64,000 nucleotides of DNA from Demequina gelatinilytica (GCF_000971115.1 NZ_BBLV01000019.1:1-64000); one strand, 5' to 3'; positions 1-9,123 are shown, counted from the first letter of the stretch. Numbers and translations: made by a program. The notes: generated by a model not told the origin, from the letters alone.

Positions 1-65
1 CCCCGACGGAGAGTGCCCGCTCTGGGCGCAAAGCGCGCACTCTGCGTCGGTGACAACGCTTGCAC
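1..65 (-). repeat. R1 palindromic repeat, copy A
   Basis: Read on the minus strand it begins GCAAGCGTTGTCACCGACGC and ends CGGGCACT..CGTCGG. The arms CCGACG-AGAGTGC-CGC and GCG-GCACTCT-CGTCGG pair with only two mismatches, forming a long hairpin. It matches copy B (19474-19535) closely in its first 20 bases and last 16. It lies downstream of the lactate permease stop codon and may act as its terminator. Confidence 0.7.
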
Positions 66-114
66 GCCCGGGGGGAGGGGGGCGGGGGGAGGCGGGCGGG
101 GGGCGGCGGGCGGG
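64..114 (+). other. G-run tract, possible G-quadruplex
   Basis: Nearly pure G with short C interruptions, containing more than four runs of three or more G on the plus strand. It fills the gap between repeat copy A and the 3' end of the lactate permease gene. No coding potential is seen. Quadruplex formation is inferred from the run pattern only. Confidence 0.4.
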
Positions 115-1683
115 TCACGCGAGCAGCAGCGCCATCCCGCCCGTGACCACCAAGGTGATCATCGCGGGAGGCAGCGTCCCCTTGAGCAGCTCGCCCTCCC
201 GCCCGGCCAGGCCCACGGTCGCGGCGGCGGCGATGATGTTGTGCGGGCAGATCGCGTTGCCGATCGCGGCGCCCGCGCCCTGGGCGCCCAGCAGCGGGAG
301 CGGCGACAGCCCGGCCTCGGTCGCGGTGAGGTCCTGGAAGTCGGTGAAGAGGATGTTGGAGGACGTCGCGGAGCCCGTCATGAAGGTGCCGAGCGCTCCC
401 ACGAACGGCGACAGCAGAGGCCAGACCGCGCCGGTGCCGGCCGCGGCGACCGCGAGCTGGGTGGTCATGCCGGAATCCGACATCGTGTACGCGACGGTCA
501 CCATCGCGGTGAGCGCCGCGAAGACCGGGACCACCTGCCGCGTCGCGACCGAGAACGCGCCGCCCACCTCGGATCGCGAGGCGCGCTGCCACAGCGCGCC
601 TCCTAGGAACGCCACGAGCAGCAGGGGTCCGGGGTGGTACAGCGGCTGGATGCCGTCGCCGAACGCGCCGCCGAACAGGCTCCACGTGACGTCCCACGAC
701 TGCGAGCCCGCCTTGATGGGCGGCACCAGGCGCGTGAGCAGCACCAGCGCGACGAGGATCGCGTAGGGCGCCGTGGCCGCGAGCAGCCCCATGCGGTGCG
801 CCTCGGTGGCCTCGGCGCTGTCCGCGGCGTGCTCGACCTCGCGCTCGGCGGCCTCCTCCGCCGGCGAGAGCAGCGCATGCGCGCGGGCCCGGCGCATCAC
901 CACGGCCCGCACCACGGCGATGAACACGCCCGCACCCACGATCGCCCCCATGAGCGACGGCAGCTCGGGACCGACGAAGCGGGCGATGAGCAGGTAGGGC
1001 GCGAAGAACGCCACGTACGCGACCGCCATCCACCTCCACGGCGGCCCCGCCGTGGGGATGAGCGTGCCCACCAGCCGCGCGACCACGATCGCGAGCACGG
1101 CGCCCGTCACCACCATGTAGGGCGACACGGCCCAGGACAGGTCCACGGGCTCGTAGTCGACGATCTGCGCCTGGGCGAGCGTAGGCGTGCCCACCGCCCC
1201 GAACGGCACCGCGGCCACGTTCCCCGCCATCGCCGCGACCACCGCCGTCACCGGCTTGAAGCCCGCCGCGACCAGGAACGGCGCCGAGAGGGCCACAGGG
1301 GTGCCGAAGCCCGCGGCACCCTCGATGAGCAGCGTGAAGAACCACGCGATGAGCAGCGCGGCGACCCGCGGGTCGGGCGTGATGCGCGCGAGGCCCGCCT
1401 CGATCGCGGCCGTCGCCCCCGTCCTCTGCTGGAGGTGGTGGATCCCCAGCGCGGGGCCGATGATCAGCATCACGGTGAGCGCCGTCCACGCGGCGCTCAC
1501 CACCACGCCCGTGACGCCCTCGACCCGGCCGAAGCCCGCATCGGTCCCGAAGGCGAAGGTGGTGAGGGCGATCGCGAGCGCGACCACCGCGGCCGCCGCG
1601 CCCGCCCAGATCGCCGACCACTTGAGGCCGATCATGAGGACCAGGACCACCACGATCGGCAGCGCGGCCAGCAGCGTCTCCAT
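115..1683 (-). CDS. lctP: L-lactate permease (LctP family)
   Basis: A 522-residue integral membrane protein of the lactate permease family (TC 2.A.14), which imports L-lactate or glycolate with protons. About 12-14 hydrophobic segments run throughout. The family signatures are visible: FFTLLIEGAAGFGTPVA near residue 120 and a C-terminal block with TGSATSSNILF followed by NAICPHNI. The length fits the family (about 530-560). The ATG is preceded by GGGAGG at a 7-nt distance. It appears monocistronic; no lactate dehydrogenase gene is adjacent, so the substrate rests on family membership alone. Confidence 0.88.
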   Translation of the reverse strand: METLLAALPIVVVLVLMIGLKWSAIWAGAAAAVVALAIALTTFAFGTDAGFGRVEGVTGVVVSAAWTALTVMLIIGPALGIHHLQQRTGATAAIEAGLARITPDPRVAALLIAWFFTLLIEGAAGFGTPVALSAPFLVAAGFKPVTAVVAAMAGNVAAVPFGAVGTPTLAQAQIVDYEPVDLSWAVSPYMVVTGAVLAIVVARLVGTLIPTAGPPWRWMAVAYVAFFAPYLLIARFVGPELPSLMGAIVGAGVFIAVVRAVVMRRARAHALLSPAEEAAEREVEHAADSAEATEAHRMGLLAATAPYAILVALVLLTRLVPPIKAGSQSWDVTWSLFGGAFGDGIQPLYHPGPLLLVAFLGGALWQRASRSEVGGAFSVATRQVVPVFAALTAMVTVAYTMSDSGMTTQLAVAAAGTGAVWPLLSPFVGALGTFMTGSATSSNILFTDFQDLTATEAGLSPLPLLGAQGAGAAIGNAICPHNIIAAAATVGLAGREGELLKGTLPPAMITLVVTGGMALLLA

Positions 1684-1771
1684 GTGCGGCCCTCCCGGCC
1701 TCGACGACGTCCCTGGTTCACGCTATCCCGGGGGCGATCCGGAAGCGCGGCGAGGGACGATGCGCGCGGCC

Positions 1772-3049
1772 CTACACGCCCGTCGCCCCCGATCGCTTGC
1801 GCGCGAGCGCGTCCACCGTCGCCGCGAGCACCAGCACCCCGCCGGTCACGGCGAGGTTCGCACCGGCCGAGAACTTGAGCAGGCCCATGCCGTTGGTGAT
1901 GACCGCGATGACCGTCGCGCCGATGACGGCGTGGACCAGCCGCCCGCGCCCACCGAAGAGGCTCACGCCTCCCACGACGGCTGCCGCGACGCCGGAGAGC
2001 ACGATCTCCCGGCCCATCGCCGCATCGGCCGAGCCGACCTTCGAGACCGTGAAGATGCCCGCGACCACCGCCAGCACCGAGCAGACCACGAACGCCGACC
2101 ACTTCACCAGCGTCACGTTGACACCCGCACGTCGCGCCGCCTCGGTGTTGCCGCCGATCGCGTAGATGTAGCGGCCGAAGCGCGTGCGGTCGAGCACGTA
2201 CGTGCCCACCATGAGGATGAGCAGGACCAGCGGCACCACGATGGGCACGCCCTCGAGCGACCGGGCCGCGGTGCCGCGGTCCTGGTTGAGGTAGAAGACG
2301 ACGAAGGCGCCCAGGACCGCGATCACGCCGAGCTTGGCGTACATGATGGTGGCAGGCGGGTTGGGTGCGCCGGACTTCTCTCGGCGACGGCGGTCGAGCA
2401 GCGCGACCGCGTAGAGGACCCCGAGGACCACCGCGAGCATGGTCCAGCCGGCCCACGGCGGCAGGTTCTGGTTCTGGATGGCCCGGATGGGGCTCGGGAT
2501 GAGGCGGTAGGTGCCGCCCGCGCCGATGATCACCAGCATCACTCCTTGGAGACCCAGGAACAGGCCCAGGGAGACCACGAACGACGGCACGCCGATCCGT
2601 GCCACGAAGAAGCCGATGAACCCGCCGACGGCCACGCCGATGCCGAGCGCCAGCAGCAGCGCCAGCGGCCAGGACATCCCTCCGGGCTGGGTGAGCTTGA
2701 CGAACACGCCCATCGCGACGCCGAACGTCACGCCCGCGGACAGGTCGATCTCTCCCAGCAGCAGCACGAACACGAGCGCCATGCCGAGCGTCACCAGCGG
2801 TGCCGCCTGCGTGAACAGGTTGGCGATGTTGCGCTCGGTGAGGAACAGCGGGTTCGCGGCCGCGAAGATCACCACGAGCACGACGAGGCCGCCGACGGCG
2901 GGCAGCGGGCCCATGTCGCCGCCGCGCACGCGCTGGAGGTAGGAGCGCACCGCGTCGCCGACGCCGCCGTGGCCGCCCTTGCCGAGGAGGCTCGGCGCAT
3001 CGTCCACGACGTCGACCTTGGGGCCCTCGTTCTCGGTCTCGGTGCTCAC
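1772..3049 (-). CDS. Xylose-type sugar ABC transporter permease
   Basis: A 425-residue inner-membrane permease of the BPD_transp_2 family (XylH/RbsC type), last gene of a three-gene importer operon. About ten membrane segments are visible. The cytoplasmic coupling motif GGNTEAARRAGVN, typical of sugar permeases of this family, lies near residue 305. The GTG start overlaps the TGA of the ATPase gene in a GTGA junction, indicating translational coupling; an upstream in-frame extension would run through the ATPase gene and is rejected. The N-terminus has a 45-residue soluble tail. Xylose specificity is inferred from the binding protein. Confidence 0.88.
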   Translation of the reverse strand: MSTETENEGPKVDVVDDAPSLLGKGGHGGVGDAVRSYLQRVRGGDMGPLPAVGGLVVLVVIFAAANPLFLTERNIANLFTQAAPLVTLGMALVFVLLLGEIDLSAGVTFGVAMGVFVKLTQPGGMSWPLALLLALGIGVAVGGFIGFFVARIGVPSFVVSLGLFLGLQGVMLVIIGAGGTYRLIPSPIRAIQNQNLPPWAGWTMLAVVLGVLYAVALLDRRRREKSGAPNPPATIMYAKLGVIAVLGAFVVFYLNQDRGTAARSLEGVPIVVPLVLLILMVGTYVLDRTRFGRYIYAIGGNTEAARRAGVNVTLVKWSAFVVCSVLAVVAGIFTVSKVGSADAAMGREIVLSGVAAAVVGGVSLFGGRGRLVHAVIGATVIAVITNGMGLLKFSAGANLAVTGGVLVLAATVDALARKRSGATGV

Positions 3050-3795
3050 GCGTCGACCTCCGTCATGCGCTTGGTTCCCGTGATGTACCCGACCACGTCG
3101 TCGCGGCTCGTCTGGGACGCCTCGAGCCGGGCCGTCATGGTGCCCAGGTAGAGGACGCTGATGTCGTCCGCGACCGCGAACACGTCCTGCAGGTTGTGGG
3201 AGATGATGATCACCGCGACGCCGCTGTCCGCGAGGCGCCGCACCAGGCCGAGCACCTGCGCCGTCTGCGCGACGCCCAGCGCCGCCGTGGGTTCGTCGAG
3301 GATCACCACCTTGGCCTTCTTCACCACGGAGCGCGCGATCGCGACGGTCTGGCGCTGGCCGCCGGACAGCGACGCGACCTTCTGCCGCAGCGACTTCACG
3401 GTCTTGACCGACAGGGTCTGCAGCGCACGGGCGGCTTCCGCCTCCATGCGTCCCTCGTCGAACGTGCCGCCCGCCAGCTCCTCGCGCCCGAGGAACATGT
3501 TCTGGACGATGTCGAGGTTGTCGCACAGCGCGAGGTCCTGGTAGACCACCTCGATCCCCAGCCGCGCGGCGTCGCGCGGGTGATGGAGCGTGACGGGCGA
3601 GCCCTCGAAGAGCACCTGCCCGCCGTCGTACGGCTGCACCCCCGCGAGGCCCTTGATGAGGGTCGACTTGCCGGCGCCGTTGTCGCCGACGAGCGCCGTC
3701 ACGCGCCCCTCATGCGCGGTGAAGTCGACGCCCTTGAGGACGTCGACGGGGCCGAAGCTCTTGGTGATGGATCTGAGCTCGATGATCGCGCTCAT
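3046..3795 (-). CDS. Sugar ABC transporter ATP-binding protein
   Basis: A 249-residue ABC ATPase energising the adjacent permease. It shows Walker A GDNGAGKST (about residue 37), signature LSGGQRQ (about 143), Walker B VVILDEPTAAL and the H-loop SHN. Unlike XylG or RbsA it has one ABC domain rather than two, as in FrcA-type importers, so a homodimer is expected. The stop overlaps the start of the permease gene. The gene follows the binding-protein gene, with a hairpin (3840-3871) between them. Confidence 0.88.
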   Translation of the reverse strand: MSAIIELRSITKSFGPVDVLKGVDFTAHEGRVTALVGDNGAGKSTLIKGLAGVQPYDGGQVLFEGSPVTLHHPRDAARLGIEVVYQDLALCDNLDIVQNMFLGREELAGGTFDEGRMEAEAARALQTLSVKTVKSLRQKVASLSGGQRQTVAIARSVVKKAKVVILDEPTAALGVAQTAQVLGLVRRLADSGVAVIIISHNLQDVFAVADDISVLYLGTMTARLEASQTSRDDVVGYITGTKRMTEVDA

Positions 3796-3839
3796 GCGGT
3801 TCTCCTTGCTCGGGCGGGACGGACGGGAGGACGATGCGC

Positions 3840-3871
3840 GTGGGGAGGGCGCCGCACGGCACCCTCCCCAC
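3840..3871 (-). terminator. Intercistronic hairpin after the binding-protein gene
   Basis: GTGGGGAGGG pairs with CCCTCCCCAC over 10 bp, with further GCC/GGC pairing inside. It starts 9 nt after the binding-protein stop codon and precedes the ATPase gene. There is no T-run. This position is typical of hairpins that stabilise the binding-protein message or attenuate downstream expression. Confidence 0.55.
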
Positions 3872-3880
3872 CCGTGAGCG

Positions 3881-4984
3881 TCACGATGCGGGCTGCAGCC
3901 CCACCTCGTCGCACTTGGCCGCGACCTCGCCCGTGCAGATCTCGTCGTACGACGCGTTGCCGTCGTCGATGACCTGCTGGATGTCGTTCGGGCCCACGAG
4001 CACCGGGGTCTCGGCGAAGAACGGCGTGCCGTCGTCGTACTCCTCCGGGGCCGTCGGCGCCTCGCCGCTCAGCAGCTGCACCGCGAGGTCCGAGGCGGTG
4101 GCGGCCTCGAGCTGGTACGGCTTGTAGACCGTCGCGGCCTGCTTGCCCAGCAGCACGTTCTGCAGACCGGCGACCGAGGCGTCCTGACCCGAGACGGGGA
4201 CCATGAGGCCGTTCTTGTCGAGGATGGTGATGACACCCGCGGCGTTCGTGTCGTTGGCGGCCCAGACCGCGTCGACCTTGCCGCCCAGGTCCGTGAGGGC
4301 CTGCTCGAACTGGGTCGCCGAGTACTCGCCGTCCCACTTGCCCGGCGGCTCGGCGGCCGGCTGGATGCCGGCGGCCTCCATGACGGAGACCGCGCCGTCG
4401 TGGAACTTCGCGGCGTTGCCGTCGGCCGGGTCGCCGCCGATGTAGACCACCACCGCCTCGGCGGGATCGACGCCGTTGGCCTCGAGGCCGTCGACCACGG
4501 ACTGCCCCTCGAGCTCGCCGACCTTGAAGTTGTCGAACGACACGTAGTAGTCGGCGCCCTCGATCGGGCGGTCGTAGGCGATGACCGGGATGCCCTGGGC
4601 GACCGCGTTCTCGGTGACGGTGATGCCGGCGCCGTTGTAGTCGACCAGGATCATCACGCCGCACCCCTGGGTGAGCATCTGGTCCGCGATGGTCGCGTAC
4701 TTGGCCGTGTCTCCCTGGGCGTTCTGGATGTCCGCCTCGAACCCTGCGGCGGTGATCGCCTCCTCGAGCGCTGGCCGGTCGCCGTTCTCCCAACGGGGCG
4801 AGGACGCCGCATCGGGCAGGATCACGCACGCGCGGCCGCCCTCGGCCATCGCGCCGCCGGTGTCGCCGGTGGTGGGCTCCATGGAGGAGCCTTCGTCGCC
4901 GCCGTCGCCGCTCGAGCATCCGGCCAGTACGAGGGCCGAGGCGGTGAGCAGGGCCCCGGCAGAGATCAGTGAGGACTTCTTCAC
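3881..4984 (-). CDS. Xylose-type sugar-binding lipoprotein
   Basis: A 367-residue periplasmic-binding-type protein (Peripla_BP_4), first gene of the importer operon. The N-terminus is a lipoprotein signal ending LVLAGC, with Cys23 as the predicted lipidation site. The block GQDASVAGLQNVLLGKQ..TVYKP in the C-terminal lobe is characteristic of the XylF/ChvE group, supporting an aldopentose or related monosaccharide ligand. The GTG start (VKKSSL) is chosen because it places the charged n-region directly before the hydrophobic core and has GAAGGGA upstream. A longer start 43 codons upstream is unlikely. Confidence 0.85.
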   Translation of the reverse strand: MKKSSLISAGALLTASALVLAGCSSGDGGDEGSSMEPTTGDTGGAMAEGGRACVILPDAASSPRWENGDRPALEEAITAAGFEADIQNAQGDTAKYATIADQMLTQGCGVMILVDYNGAGITVTENAVAQGIPVIAYDRPIEGADYYVSFDNFKVGELEGQSVVDGLEANGVDPAEAVVVYIGGDPADGNAAKFHDGAVSVMEAAGIQPAAEPPGKWDGEYSATQFEQALTDLGGKVDAVWAANDTNAAGVITILDKNGLMVPVSGQDASVAGLQNVLLGKQAATVYKPYQLEAATASDLAVQLLSGEAPTAPEEYDDGTPFFAETPVLVGPNDIQQVIDDGNASYDEICTGEVAAKCDEVGLQPAS

Positions 4985-5118
4985 GTCGACATCCCTTCGA
5001 CTAGGCCGAGGCTCCATCGCCCCGGGGCACCGCCCTCGACGTTGAGGTGGCGTCTCGCTCACGATATGCCTGACACTCCTGTAAGCAAGGGGTGCAGCGC
5101 ACAATCCGGTCACATTTG

Positions 5119-5130
5119 GATAACGTTGTC
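5119..5130. promoter_or_regulatory. LacI-family operator before the sugar importer
   Basis: GATAACGTTGTC is a near-perfect palindrome around a central ACGT with AACGTT core, the usual form of LacI/CcpA/CebR-type operators. It lies 134 bp upstream of the binding-protein start. On the minus strand TTGACC lies just upstream and could be the -35 of the promoter. No LacI regulator is encoded in this window, so the repressor must act in trans. Confidence 0.5.
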
Positions 5131-5214
5131 ATACCTGGTCAAGTGGCAAATAACGGTCACGCGGCCTTCTGCATCGTTGCAGAGGGCGTCCCGCGCCGGC
5201 GCCCGGAGAAGCAG

Positions 5215-5247
5215 CGAGGGCCGGATCCTCAGCGGATCCGGCCCTCG
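5215..5247 (-). terminator. Hairpin downstream of tRNA-Pro
   Basis: GAGGGCCGGATCC and GGATCCGGCCCTC form a perfect stem, extendable to 14 bp by one outer C-G pair, with a 5-nt loop. It begins 10 nt after the 3' end of the tRNA on the minus strand. No T-run follows, which is common for terminators in high-GC actinobacteria. Confidence 0.6.
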
Positions 5248-5256
5248 TCTCAACCG

Positions 5257-5330
5257 TCGGGGTGACAGGATTTGAACCTGCGGCCTCGTCGTCCCGAACG
5301 ACGCGCGCTACCAAGCTGCGCCACACCCCG
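5257..5330 (-). tRNA. proT: tRNA-Pro (anticodon CGG)
   Basis: A 74-nt cloverleaf on the minus strand: acceptor CGGGGTG pairs with CACCCCG, D-stem GCGC/GCGC with loop AGCTTGGTA, anticodon stem CGTCG/CGACG with loop TTCGGGA (anticodon CGG), and T-stem GCAGG/CCTGT around TTCAAAT. The discriminator base is A, as in tRNA-Pro. CCA is not encoded. It is followed by a 14-bp hairpin. Confidence 0.93.
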
Positions 5331-5385
5331 GTTTTTGAGCCCGCCTAGAATATCGGACTCGGGGCCGAAACACGAAATCGGCCCG

Positions 5386-6288
5386 TCACGCCCCCGGTAC
5401 CAGCGTGAGGATGGTCGCCTCGGGGCGGCAGGCGATCCGGTACGGCGCGTACGGGGACGTGCCCAGGCCCGCGGAGACGTGCACATAGGTGCCCTTGCCG
5501 CCCGAGTCGGGGCGCACGCCCGGCCACCCGTGCAGGCCGCTCGCGCGGCTCGTGTCGAGGTCGCAGTTGGTCACCAGCGCACCGTAGAACGGCACGCAGA
5601 CCTGTCCACCGTGCGTATGGCCCGCGAGGATGAGCGACGCACCGTCCGCCGCCATGCCGTCGAGAACGCGGCGGTAGGGCGCGTGCGCGACACCGAGGCG
5701 TGCGACGGCGCCGTCCGCCTCGGATGCCGGCGCAGGCATGCGGTCCAGGCCGATGTGCGGGTCGTCGACCCCCACGAGGTCGAGCACCGAGCCCGCGGCC
5801 GTGATCGAGCCGCGAGCGTTGTTGAGATCCACCCAGCCACCGGAGGCGAGCCCCGCGCGCAGGTCCTCCGTGGGCAGCTCCGCCTGCTTCGGGCGCAGCC
5901 GCGACGGGCCGCCGAAGTAGTCGAGCGGGTTCTTGGGCAGCGGGCCGTGATAGTCGTTCGAGCCGAACACGAACGCGCCCGGGAGCCCGAGGAAGGGCTC
6001 GAGCGCCTCGAGCGCGGTGGGCACCGCATCGGGATGCGCGAGGTTGTCACCCGTGGTGATCACGGCGTCGATCTGCTCGCTTGCGAGCGCACGCACCCAC
6101 GCGACCTTCCGGCGCTGGCCGGGGGTCAGGTGGAGGTCGGAGAGGTGGAGCAGCCGTACGGGACGGCTTCCCGGCGGCAGGATCGGGACCTCGTGACGGC
6201 GCACCGTGAAGGCGCGCGCCTCCGCGAGGCCCCATGCGAGGCCCGCCGCCGCGACGGCTGCGAGCCCCGTGACCACCCTCCGCGCCAC
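5386..6288 (-). CDS. Membrane-anchored metallophosphoesterase
   Basis: A 300-residue calcineurin-like phosphoesterase (YkuE type). One N-terminal membrane segment is followed by the dimetal motifs in order: LLHLSDLHL (D-x-H), TTGDN, the GSNDYHG variant of GNH(D/E), and AGHTHGGQ. Natural substrates of this family are poorly known; lipid or nucleotide phosphates have been proposed. The GTG start lies 2 nt after the stop of the penicillin-binding protein gene, so the two are probably cotranscribed, which hints at a cell-envelope role. Confidence 0.82.
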   Translation of the reverse strand: MARRVVTGLAAVAAAGLAWGLAEARAFTVRRHEVPILPPGSRPVRLLHLSDLHLTPGQRRKVAWVRALASEQIDAVITTGDNLAHPDAVPTALEALEPFLGLPGAFVFGSNDYHGPLPKNPLDYFGGPSRLRPKQAELPTEDLRAGLASGGWVDLNNARGSITAAGSVLDLVGVDDPHIGLDRMPAPASEADGAVARLGVAHAPYRRVLDGMAADGASLILAGHTHGGQVCVPFYGALVTNCDLDTSRASGLHGWPGVRPDSGGKGTYVHVSAGLGTSPYAPYRIACRPEATILTLVPGA

Positions 6289-6290
6289 GA

Positions 6291-8885
6291 TCAGCCGTTC
6301 TTGCGGCCGCCGCCGCCGTTGCCGTTGCCGTTGCCGTTGTTGCCGCCACCGTTGTTGCCGGTGTCGCCCTCGTCGTCGCTGGTGTCCTCGACCGGCCAGC
6401 CCGCCGGCGGGTTGGTCGCGAACTCGGCCGGGGGCCACTCCGCGCCCCACCAGTCGTCCGGCGCGACGGTCGGGTCCCAGCCCTTGGGCCACTTGGTGTA
6501 CCAGGACGGGAGCTGGTCGGTCGCGACGGTGTAGTTCACCGTGGTGCCGGGAAGGGACTTGTAGTAGGCGCTGGGCGACTGCGCGATGATCGTCCCCGGT
6601 GCGTACTGGGACGAGTACATCGTGGAGCCGGTCTCGGCGAGCTTGAAGCCCGACGCCTCGACGATGCTCCGCGCCGCGTCCGGGGTCTGGCCTACGATGG
6701 ACGGCACGGGCACGGGCTTGCCGTACAGGATGTCGTCGGTCGGCTCGTTGAAGTCCTCCACCGGGAGGTCCTTGAGCGCCTCGTCCATGTAGGCCTTCCA
6801 CGTCGGCGCCGCAAGCGACGAGCCGTAGAGCGGCCAGTAGCCCACGCCGTTGAGCGTGATCCCCTGGCCCGGCTCGTTGAAGTCGGGGTTGCCCAGCCAC
6901 ACGGTCGCGACCAGGTTCGGGGTGTAGCCCATGAACCACGTGTGCGCGTTCTGCTGCGCAGTACCGGTCTTGCCCGCCGCGGGGCGTCCGTCGGCAAGCG
7001 GGATCTTGCTGCCGGAGCCGGTCTTCATGACCTCCTGCATGGCGTACGCCACGCCGTCCGCGATCTCCTTGTCGATGACCCGCTCGCAGTGCTGCGGCGG
7101 GACCTCGAGCTGCTTGCCGTCCGCGTCGGTGACCGAGAGGATCGCGATGGGGTCGCACTTCACGCCCTCGTTCGCGAACACCTGCGCGACCTGCGCCATG
7201 GTCAGCGGCGACGCCTCCTGCGAGCCGAGCACCATGGTCGGCGTGATCTGGAGGTCGTTGCCGTCGGCGCGCTGGAAGCCCAGGAGCTCGGCGGTGTCAC
7301 GGATCTCGCAGAGGTCGAGCTCGTTCTCCATGTGGGCGTACGCGGTGTTGACCGAGTTCGCGGTGGCGTCGAGGACCGTCTGCGTGTAGGTCCTCGCACC
7401 CTCGACGTTGCCCGGCGACCACCAGTCGCCGGTGACGTTCCCGTCGACGCAGTAGGCGTCCCAGGACGAGGGGTCGAACTTGGTCTGCGATCCGCTCACC
7501 TTCTCCATGAGCGAGTGCCCGCTCTGGAGCCAGTTGGTGAGGATGATCGGCTTGAAGGTCGAGCCCGGCGAGAAGCCCGTCGAGCCTCCCCACTGGTAGT
7601 CCACGGCGTAGTTGATGGCGGTGGAGCCCGTCTCGGGATCGTCCGACGGATCGAACTGGCGGTCCTGCGACATCGCGAGGATCTCGCCCGTCTTCGGGTC
7701 GAGCGACACGAGCGCCATGGCCCAGCCCGACGGGTCGTCGGCGGGGAGCGCGTCGTTGAGAGCCTTGTTCGCCGCACGCTGCTTGGAGAGGTCCAGCGTG
7801 GTGACCACGTCGAGGCCTCCCTGGCTCAGGAGCTCGGTGCCGGTGAGCTCGGCGCCCTCCTGGTTGAAGACCGCGTCGCGGCGGATGATCTTGGTCACGT
7901 AGTCGCAGAAGAACGGCGCGTCCTCGGCCGCGACGCACGAGAACTTGGGGCTCGAGACGTTGAGGGTCTCCTCGACCGGGATGGTCGAGTACTCGTCGTA
8001 CTCCTCCGCGGTGATGAACTTCTGCAGGTACATCTGGTAGAGCACCGTGTCGCGGCGCGCCTTGGCGTTCTCCGGGTAGCGGATCGGGTCCCACTTGGAC
8101 GGGTTCTGCGTGATGCCCGCGATGGTCGCCGCCTCGACCGCGTTGAGGTCCGCGGCGGACTTGGAGAAGTACAGCTGCGAGGCGGCCTCGGCGCCGTAGG
8201 TGTTCGAGCCGAACTGCGCGATGTTGAGGTACTGCTCGAGGATCTGCTCCTTGCCGCAGTCGACCTTGGGCTCGAGCGGGTCGCACGAGTCGCCGTACTC
8301 GCGGTCGAGGTTCTCCTCGAGGGCGAGCGCGAGACGCCACTCGCGGATCTTGCGGGTGAGCGAGACCTCGGTGGCCGCCTCGATCGCGTCGTCGTCCTCG
8401 GAGAGGATGGCCTTCTGGAGGATGGTGTTCTTCACCACCTGCTGCGTCAGCGTCGACGCACCGGGCGAGTCCGGCGACGTGAGGTTGACGTAGGCCGCGC
8501 GGAGCAGGCCCTCACCGTCGACGCCGTGGTGGAGCCAGTAGCGCTTGTCCTCGATCGACACCACCGCGTTCTGGAGCCACGGCGAGATGTCCTCGAGCGG
8601 GACCAGCACGCGGTTCTGGAGGTAGAAGGTCGCGAGCAGGTTCTTGCCCGTGCGGTCGTAGATGTTCGACTGCTGCGGGAGCGTCACCGAGGCGAGCTCC
8701 TCGGGCAGCTCCTCGAACAGCTCGGCGGTGCCGCTCGCGGCGGATCCGGCGACCGTCACCGCAGGCAGCGCGAGGCCTGCGACAAGGAAGCCGCCCATGA
8801 TCGACAGGGCCACGAACAGCGACAGCGCGGTGAGCAGCTGCACGAACGTGACCTTCGTACGAGGGCGCGGATGAGACCGGGACAT
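6291..8885 (-). CDS. Bifunctional penicillin-binding protein, class A, with PASTA domain
   Basis: An 864-residue peptidoglycan synthase (PonA type). A short cytoplasmic tail and one membrane segment (about 14-45) precede the GT51 glycosyltransferase with EDKRYWLHHGVD and GASTLTQQVVKN. The transpeptidase domain has the SxxK motif STFK (about residue 440), SVN and KTGTA (about 637). One PASTA domain follows (about 725-790; VPSIVGQTPDAARSIVEASG). The C-terminus is a Gly/Asn-rich tail. Glycosyltransferase and transpeptidase activity follow from the family. It heads a two-gene unit with the metallophosphoesterase. Confidence 0.93.
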   Translation of the reverse strand: MSRSHPRPRTKVTFVQLLTALSLFVALSIMGGFLVAGLALPAVTVAGSAASGTAELFEELPEELASVTLPQQSNIYDRTGKNLLATFYLQNRVLVPLEDISPWLQNAVVSIEDKRYWLHHGVDGEGLLRAAYVNLTSPDSPGASTLTQQVVKNTILQKAILSEDDDAIEAATEVSLTRKIREWRLALALEENLDREYGDSCDPLEPKVDCGKEQILEQYLNIAQFGSNTYGAEAASQLYFSKSAADLNAVEAATIAGITQNPSKWDPIRYPENAKARRDTVLYQMYLQKFITAEEYDEYSTIPVEETLNVSSPKFSCVAAEDAPFFCDYVTKIIRRDAVFNQEGAELTGTELLSQGGLDVVTTLDLSKQRAANKALNDALPADDPSGWAMALVSLDPKTGEILAMSQDRQFDPSDDPETGSTAINYAVDYQWGGSTGFSPGSTFKPIILTNWLQSGHSLMEKVSGSQTKFDPSSWDAYCVDGNVTGDWWSPGNVEGARTYTQTVLDATANSVNTAYAHMENELDLCEIRDTAELLGFQRADGNDLQITPTMVLGSQEASPLTMAQVAQVFANEGVKCDPIAILSVTDADGKQLEVPPQHCERVIDKEIADGVAYAMQEVMKTGSGSKIPLADGRPAAGKTGTAQQNAHTWFMGYTPNLVATVWLGNPDFNEPGQGITLNGVGYWPLYGSSLAAPTWKAYMDEALKDLPVEDFNEPTDDILYGKPVPVPSIVGQTPDAARSIVEASGFKLAETGSTMYSSQYAPGTIIAQSPSAYYKSLPGTTVNYTVATDQLPSWYTKWPKGWDPTVAPDDWWGAEWPPAEFATNPPAGWPVEDTSDDEGDTGNNGGGNNGNGNGNGGGGRKNG

Positions 8886-8962
8886 GCGTACAAGGGTAAG
8901 CGAGGGTTCTGAGAGCTCGGGTCAGGCCCCTCCCTGAGCCCCCGCGGGCTAGGCTCGGGGCC

Positions 8963-9121
8963 ATGACCACCTGGGAGTACGCCACCGTTCCGCTCATCGA
9001 CCACGTCACCAAGCAGATCCTCGACCAGTGGGGCGAGGACGGCTGGGAGCTCGTGCAGGTGGTGACGGGCCCCACGGGGGGCCTGGTCGCCTACCTCAAG
9101 CGCCCCACCGGGGAGAAGTAG
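8963..9121 (+). CDS. DUF4177-like small protein
   Basis: A 52-residue protein, MTTWEYATVPL.., with the pattern of short DUF4177 proteins: an opening WEY-T strand, then LDQWGEDGWELVQVV and a final YLKRP strand. The function is unknown. It is transcribed away from the PBP gene and lies 2 bp before the RidA-like gene, with which it probably forms an operon. Confidence 0.7.
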   Translation: MTTWEYATVPLIDHVTKQILDQWGEDGWELVQVVTGPTGGLVAYLKRPTGEK

Positions 9122-9123
9122 CC

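Noticed and set aside
1772-3526. A longer start for the sugar permease reaching into the ATPase gene
   Set aside because: The extension is Arg/Gly-rich shadow sequence; the GTGA junction and the family N-terminus place the start at 3049.
7505-7530. AGTGCCCGCTCT inside the PBP gene as an R1 copy
   Set aside because: Only a short stretch matches; the GCAAGCGTT end and the second arm are missing.
6942-8912. Long open frame on the plus strand opposite the penicillin-binding protein gene
   Set aside because: It is rich in Arg, Val and Glu without any domain, and mirrors the codon structure of a well-supported gene; such antisense frames are normal at this GC content.
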